Source: an uncultured Poribacteria bacterium (GTDB taxonomy: Bacteria > Poribacteria > WGA-4E > WGA-3G). From it: a stretch of DNA of 64,000 nt. Below the pieces are notes generated by a model, which saw nothing but the letters and a program-made list of their open reading frames with translations, was not told the origin of the DNA and made no database searches. Shown here one piece after another: positions 59,721-64,000 of the stretch; positions within the stretch are counted from its first letter, which is position 1; each line of letters begins with the position of its first letter. Location: NCBI GenBank assembly GCA_958295855.1, contig OY282383.1:4010481-4074480 (forward strand). The letters run 5' to 3'. The position numbers and the translations under genes were made by a program.

Positions 59721-60446
59721 ATGTCAACTATCTATGAACTAATTCCAGACCATGAACTCTTGCTCAGCCTTGAGCCGGAGGAATTAGCGGGAGTCGTTTT
59801 GGAGTACCTTCATTCCCTTCCAGAGTCAGATAGTCAATTCAGTTTCCATAATTTTAGTTTGTCACATACGGTGGCGGAATATCCCGGGGAGCATCAGAAG
59901 GACATTACTAGAGCCCTCAGAGAAGCATGGATGTGGTTGCAAAACGAAGGATTTATTATACCTACCCCGGGATTTCAGCCGGATATGGTTTCTATTACAA
60001 GAAAAGGAGAACGCACAAAAAACGCAGTTGCTTTGGAAGCCTATCGCCAAGCGAATCTGTTGCCTAAACAACTCCTTCACCCGGCGATAGCTACCGAAGT
60101 CTGGCTTTCCTTTTCACGCGGTAACTATGCTACTGCTGTACTTCTAGCGTTTAAGGAGGTGGAGGTAGCCGTTCGTGATACTAGTGGCTATTCCCACACA
60201 AGCTATGGAGTTCACTTAATGCGACAGGCATTCGATCGTGAAGAGGGAACACTGACAGATATGACTCAACCACCAGCTGAAAGAGAATCTACAGCCCATC
60301 TATTTGCGGGAGCAATTGGACTCTACAAAAATCCGCATAGTCATCGAAATATACCCATGACTGCGGAAGAAGCAGCAGAATTAATAATCTTTGCTAGCCA
60401 TCTGCTGAGGATTATTGATTCTTGCACTCCCTCAATTGCACCGTAG
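59721..60446 (+). CDS. TIGR02391-family (Ymh-like) protein
   Basis: The 241-residue protein has an N-terminal helical region, a winged-helix-like middle, and a C-terminal region with ATAVLLAFKEVEVAVRD (about 145-161), LFAGAIGLYKNPHSHR (about 203-218) and a final helix. The N-P-H-x-H-R motif near the C-terminus is the hallmark of TIGR02391 proteins, often found near restriction or toxin genes and possibly HEPN-like. I chose ATG 59721; 59694 is in frame and would add nine residues. It lies downstream of hicAB and may be part of a small defence or mobile patch (inference). Confidence 0.7.
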   Translation: MSTIYELIPDHELLLSLEPEELAGVVLEYLHSLPESDSQFSFHNFSLSHTVAEYPGEHQKDITRALREAWMWLQNEGFIIPTPGFQPDMVSITRKGERTKNAVALEAYRQANLLPKQLLHPAIATEVWLSFSRGNYATAVLLAFKEVEVAVRDTSGYSHTSYGVHLMRQAFDREEGTLTDMTQPPAERESTAHLFAGAIGLYKNPHSHRNIPMTAEEAAELIIFASHLLRIIDSCTPSIAP

Positions 60447-60483
60447 CAAAAACGGCGTTAAAAAACAGAGGAGGGTTTAAGAA

Positions 60484-61410
60484 ATGCCACAACATGTTTA
60501 TGAACTTACCTTCATGGAAAGGTACCGAGGATGTGCGCCCTCCACAAACCATGGTAATGACACGTCGAGCACATGCGTTTCCGATCCTGTTGAGAGCGAA
60601 CCTTGTGAATTTGTGCTTTTACGGACGACAAAACGGGTACAGTATTTCGTTCGGGTGCAAAAGGCACACGTGGATTCAGACGAAATTTCTCTCACACTTC
60701 TGCCCGAGTTACCGGAAGAAATTGACTTTCTAAACGCCTTAAAAGAGCAGAACAGCGGCGATATCGCTTTTGCGCACCAGGAATATGCCGCCTGGGTTGC
60801 ACCGCAGTCAGTTGTAGAAACTCCCTTTGGCTGGGAAATCTCGCTGAAAAAGAGTGAAGCGCAAGGTATACATAATGAGAAAAGGTTCGGTGAAATGACA
60901 GGCGACCAGATTGCTGAACTGCGCGCAAAGCGGATCCTTCTGGATGATAAACTCAGCGTTGCAACCCCATGGTTAGGGGAATACCGGGTGCGTAACGGGC
61001 TCTCATTGCAATATCAGAATGGCCTAGAAGTCCATGAATCCCCTATCCCCCAACTTTACCGGGCTTTTCGGGAAACGCCAGAACAGTTCAAGAAATTCGC
61101 CCATCTGGTGTCTGTGCTTTGCTTGAAGTTGACACACACAGTTGAAGACATCCGCCTGTTGGATTTAGAACTAGCAGAGTCAGCGGAATCCCCGGTTCGC
61201 ACGAATGGCGCAAACCATTGGCATCCGCGCTATCAAAAGATGCAAAAAGGCGCGGTATTAAAGGTGCGTTTCAAAGGGCGACGGCATCAGTATTTTTCAA
61301 TCAGAGACGCTACCATTCTTGAATTTGAAGGGATTTGTCCGCTCGCTATAGGCAATTCAGATGAGGGCACAATGCGCGGAGGACATCCTCTCATAGAAGA
61401 TTCATCATGA
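60484..61410 (+). CDS. Protein of unknown function
   Basis: I do not recognise this 308-residue protein. It has no signal peptide or membrane helix. The N-terminal part is strand-rich (PCEFVLLRTTKRVQYFVRVQ, then HVDSDEISLTLLPELPEE). The middle is mixed, and the C-terminus contains KMQKGAVLKVRFKGRRHQYF, then SIRDATILEFEGICPLA. AGGAGG precedes the ATG at 60484. Its stop overlaps the start of the membrane-protein gene by 4 bp (ATGA), so the two are translationally coupled. Confidence 0.65.
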   Translation: MPQHVYELTFMERYRGCAPSTNHGNDTSSTCVSDPVESEPCEFVLLRTTKRVQYFVRVQKAHVDSDEISLTLLPELPEEIDFLNALKEQNSGDIAFAHQEYAAWVAPQSVVETPFGWEISLKKSEAQGIHNEKRFGEMTGDQIAELRAKRILLDDKLSVATPWLGEYRVRNGLSLQYQNGLEVHESPIPQLYRAFRETPEQFKKFAHLVSVLCLKLTHTVEDIRLLDLELAESAESPVRTNGANHWHPRYQKMQKGAVLKVRFKGRRHQYFSIRDATILEFEGICPLAIGNSDEGTMRGGHPLIEDSS

Positions 61411-61919
61411 CGCTCGAAGATTCGTTCCAACCTGAAACGGAGCCACTAAAAAAAATGCGGGCGATTGTTGAACTTTTTATCCGATGTATTCACCTGATTG
61501 CGGCGATTGTTTGGTTCGGCGGTGTAGTCTTCGCTACTCTAATTGCGATGCCGATTGTGCAGCAAAACTTACCGATGCAAGACCTGTTGGCAATTCACAA
61601 CCGGTTCCGCCGCTGGATTCGGTTGATGATTCATATCCTACTGACGACAGGGGCGATGGTGTTCTTTATTGTTGCATGGAACAACGATATGGACTTTGAA
61701 GTCAGGTATATGGTATACTTTGTTTCAAAACTCGCGGCATTCGGATTCATGGCACTGTTTTGGGGGCTCTACAGTTCGCTCCATCGCAGGTACTTAGAAG
61801 AAAAAATAGCCGATGGTATCACAGCAGCAGACACGCCCCGACATATCAATGTATTGGGATATTTAACGCTTATTTCAGGATTAATCGTTTTCGCGCTCGC
61901 GTTGCAGTTAAGAGGATAA
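61407..61919 (+). CDS. Four-helix membrane protein (CopD/DUF4149-like)
   Basis: The 170-residue protein has four hydrophobic helices (about 20-43, 70-90, 103-125 and 145-166). The pattern IRCIHLIAAIVWFGGVVFAT at helix 1 and the conserved FRRWI after it resemble CopD/DUF4149-type proteins. Its likely role is copper- or haem-related membrane chemistry, inferred from resemblance only. It overlaps the upstream unknown gene by 4 bp. A decayed copy of its first helix region lies 1.9 kb upstream. Confidence 0.7.
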   Translation: MTLEDSFQPETEPLKKMRAIVELFIRCIHLIAAIVWFGGVVFATLIAMPIVQQNLPMQDLLAIHNRFRRWIRLMIHILLTTGAMVFFIVAWNNDMDFEVRYMVYFVSKLAAFGFMALFWGLYSSLHRRYLEEKIADGITAADTPRHINVLGYLTLISGLIVFALALQLRG

Positions 61920-62033
61920 ACCCGTAGGGATGCTTTTTAAGCGCGCGTGGCCCTCTTATCCTGTAAATCCTGATTCAGACAATGAACACCGTACGTTACC
62001 GAAATAGATTCTTAATTTTTTATAAAAAACTAA

Positions 62034-63338
62034 ATGGAAAATACAAAAGTTCAAGCCGTTTCCTGGAATATCACCCGCTTGTGCAATCTAAAATGTACGC
62101 ACTGCTATCTCCCCGCGGGGTTTGTAGACACAGATGAGTTCCCGCAAGGTTATCATAGGGATACAGAATTAAGTCAATCGCAATGTTTCCGGATTATTGA
62201 TGAAATAGCCGAAATCAACCCGCATATCCTGCTCATCCTCACTGGCGGTGAGCCGTTGTTACGCCCGGATATCTTGGAAATATCAAAGTATGCCGCCGAG
62301 ACCGGGTTTCTTGTTGTGATGGGCACAAACGGTGTGCTGCTGAACGACGAAGTCGTCGAGAAGATGCAACGACACGGTGTCACCGGCGCAGGGCTGAGCT
62401 TAGATTCCATCCAACCTGCAAACCACGATCGGTTTCGGGGGATGGAAGGCGCGTGGACAGCAACGATGAACGGCATTGAGGCTCTCAAACGAGCGCAGCT
62501 TGACTTCCTCGTCCAGACCTCGGTGACGCAGTGGAATTATGACGAAATCCCACAGATTGTGGAATTTGCGTACCAACTGGGGGCGAAGGTGCTAAACCTC
62601 TATTTCCTCGTGCGAACGGGGAGAGGCAAAACGGTGATGGATATCACGCCTTCGCAATATGAGCAGATGCTTGAGACGCTTTTCCAGTTACAGGCAACCT
62701 ATAGCGGAAAGATGCTCATCGCCGCCAAATGCGCCCCGCACTATAAACGCGTTATCTATGAACAACAGTGGGATTCTGCCTTTCTACAAGGCTACCCCAG
62801 TGGCACGTGTCCTTGTGGTATCTACTACTGCCGCATCACGCCTGAGGGTGAATTGACTCCGTGTCCGTATTTACCTGTCAGTGTCGGCAACCTCAAGGAT
62901 GAAAGTTTTGTCGAACTTTGGAATGAATCGGAGATTTTCCAGCACTTGCGGAATCGGAATCTGCTTGAGGGCAAGTGCGGGGCGTGTGAATTCAGAGAGG
63001 TGTGTGGCGGTTGCAGAGCGCGTGCCTACGCCACCACTGGCAACTACCTCGCTGCAGATGAATCTTGTGAATATCAACCGGGGCAACAGGGAAATCCACC
63101 AGTTCAATTTGAGAAACGCACTGCCTTCGCAACGGAACCCGATTACGATTTGCAGTGGAACGATGCGGCAGAAAAGCGGTTGAAACGGGTGCCTTCATTC
63201 GCGCGCGGGATGGTTATCAAAAGCGTTGAAAAATACGCACGCGAACACGGCTATCGGGAAATTACGCCCGAACTTATGAAAGCTGTCAAAAAACGGTTTG
63301 ATAAGACTGGCATCCCATCTTTTCGACAGCGACGTTAG
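62034..63338 (+). CDS. Radical SAM/SPASM protein (AhbD/NirJ-like) with C-terminal PCP-reductase-like domain
   Basis: The 434-residue protein has the radical SAM cluster CNLKCTHC (Cys17, Cys21, Cys24) in VSWNITRLCNLKCTHCYLPA, a GGEP-type motif LTGGEPLL (about 75-82), and a SPASM domain with CRITPEGELTPCPYLP, CGACEFREVCGGC and CEYQPG. VSWNITRLCNLKC resembles NirJ/AhbC/AhbD haem-side-chain enzymes. The final 60 residues are PCP_red-like (LQWNDAAEKRLKRVPSFARG). It could modify haem or a peptide for the respiratory cluster. The ribosome binding site before ATG 62034 is weak. The fusion of SPASM to PCP_red is unusual. Confidence 0.85.
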   Translation: MENTKVQAVSWNITRLCNLKCTHCYLPAGFVDTDEFPQGYHRDTELSQSQCFRIIDEIAEINPHILLILTGGEPLLRPDILEISKYAAETGFLVVMGTNGVLLNDEVVEKMQRHGVTGAGLSLDSIQPANHDRFRGMEGAWTATMNGIEALKRAQLDFLVQTSVTQWNYDEIPQIVEFAYQLGAKVLNLYFLVRTGRGKTVMDITPSQYEQMLETLFQLQATYSGKMLIAAKCAPHYKRVIYEQQWDSAFLQGYPSGTCPCGIYYCRITPEGELTPCPYLPVSVGNLKDESFVELWNESEIFQHLRNRNLLEGKCGACEFREVCGGCRARAYATTGNYLAADESCEYQPGQQGNPPVQFEKRTAFATEPDYDLQWNDAAEKRLKRVPSFARGMVIKSVEKYAREHGYREITPELMKAVKKRFDKTGIPSFRQRR

Positions 63339-63429
63339 CTGATGTCTGAATCACGGATGTCGCGGATGTCGCGGATTATTCTGTCCCGTTGTCATTAACC
63401 TGAAGCGTGTTGTTTTCGGGCTGGGCATG

Positions 63430-63448
63430 GCGAGGGATAAACCCTCGC
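63430..63448 (+). repeat. GCGAGGG/CCCTCGC palindrome before the last gene
   Basis: A perfect 7-bp stem with loop ATAAA, followed by TCTACAG. It is similar in build to the R1 and R5 elements (palindrome plus CTACA tail). Confidence 0.7.
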
Positions 63449-63545
63449 TCTACAGATGGCAAGAGGGCTCTCTTATGGAAAAGAACGCGAGACGATTTCA
63501 CTTTATCTGGTTCAAAGTGTTCTATGATTTAGAAAGGAGACTGGC

Positions 63546-64000
63546 ATGCTAACAACAGAACAGATAGCATTTTTTCAGGAACATGGATACCTCATCCTTG
63601 AAAACCTCATTGATTCAGAGGTAATTGATGGCTGGCGGGAACAGGTATGGAAGCATTTTAATTCTAGCCTAGAGACACCGGACAGATGGCCCAAAGATTA
63701 TGTGGTGCAAAACTTCAGTTTCTCTCCGCTGTTGGGGCAGCTGCCTGCGATGCAAGAAATTACCGAGCAGCTCGGCGGTGGGCAGTTCACTGGCGGTGGC
63801 GGTGAGCCCCTTGTGAAATGGCCTAACCCAGAGGAAAAATGGGAAATGCCCGGTAGCGGCCACATCGATGCTTATGGCCCCGGCGGCTGGAGCCCTTTTA
63901 TGCTGGGTGCGACAACCTATCTCTACGATGTTAAAGCCGGCGGAGGTGCCTTTGTCTATTGGCCCGGCAGCCATCACACAACGCACAAATACTTCCTTCA
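63546..64000 (+). CDS. Phytanoyl-CoA dioxygenase family protein (partial, runs off the window)
   Basis: ATG 63546, with AAAGGAG upstream, opens a frame that continues to the end of the window (151 codons shown). The N-terminus (LTTEQIAFFQEHGYLILENL) and the GSGHIDAYG metal His-x-Asp motif (about 105-109) followed by YWPGSHH match PhyH oxygenases. It is distinct from the PhyH at 13277. The C-terminal half with the distal His lies outside the window. Confidence 0.85.
   Translation, partial: MLTTEQIAFFQEHGYLILENLIDSEVIDGWREQVWKHFNSSLETPDRWPKDYVVQNFSFSPLLGQLPAMQEITEQLGGGQFTGGGGEPLVKWPNPEEKWEMPGSGHIDAYGPGGWSPFMLGATTYLYDVKAGGGAFVYWPGSHHTTHKYFL

Noticed and set aside
1..64000. rRNA, tRNA, complete insertion sequences, integrases or phage structural genes
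   Set aside because: None was recognised in either strand by eye. tRNAscan-SE and an IS search would be decisive.

Overview
The window looks like chromosome from an uncultured marine or sponge-associated bacterium of the Poribacteria/Planctomycetes type. That assignment is an inference. It rests on phytanoyl-CoA dioxygenase, D-threonine-aldolase-like and Gfo/Idh/MocA genes, an aerobic respiratory cluster with planctomycete-style c-type haem domains, and many short palindromic intergenic repeats. No rRNA or tRNA gene was seen, so taxonomy cannot be fixed from the window itself.

Layout. (1) 0-3.3 kb: the end of an outer-membrane-type protein, then a tightly overlapping minus-strand operon (AAA ATPase, DUF4276-like protein, RNHCP zinc protein, OmpA/MotB-like protein) that resembles a two-gene defence pair with passengers. 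(2) 3.6-7.6 kb: minus-strand metabolic genes (M20 peptidase, cupin, bioF, sugar-phosphate isomerase/epimerase). (3) 7.6-16.7 kb: repeat-rich DNA with nine copies of one 28-bp palindromic element, an HTH protein, a Gfo/Idh/MocA dehydrogenase, an MFS exporter, a D-threonine-aldolase-like enzyme, PhyH, an amidohydrolase and an NhaC-type antiporter. (4) 17.0-28.8 kb: a probable defence island with two tandem, helicase-less Type-ISP-like restriction-modification proteins, then a SIR2-domain protein overlapping a 1353-residue STAND/NACHT-like ATPase. (5) 29.0-53.3 kb: a long plus-strand respiratory cluster. It holds a b6-type cytochrome bc complex (Rieske, cytochrome b in two pieces, an octahaem c subunit), small c-type cytochromes, two cupredoxin-like proteins, a CydA-like oxidase without an obvious CydB, a dihaem/ethylbenzene-dehydrogenase-like protein, an ABC exporter, and an aa3-type oxidase with haem A synthesis, two subunit III genes, subunit IV and SCO. 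(6) 53.4-63.3 kb: a group that uses a small PCP-reductase-like domain five times in three proteins (USP fusion, zinc-ribbon protein, radical SAM/SPASM protein), plus an Mrp-type ATPase, HicAB, and unknown genes. (7) A second PhyH gene runs off the right edge.

The respiratory genes make a coherent chain: quinol to bc complex to c-type cytochromes and cupredoxins to the aa3 oxidase and possibly the CydA-like oxidase. Mrp and an AhbD/NirJ-like radical SAM protein fit a high demand for Fe-S clusters and haem.

The most unusual signals are: the SIR2 plus separate STAND pair beside duplicated, mosaic ISP-like genes; a dispersed repeat whose 3' end repeatedly supplies the leader and ribosome binding site directly before start codons; palindromic repeats that supply or abut stop codons and show compensatory stem changes; and the multi-gene use of the PCP-reductase-like domain. 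All comparisons were made by eye, and family assignments come from recognised motifs rather than searches.
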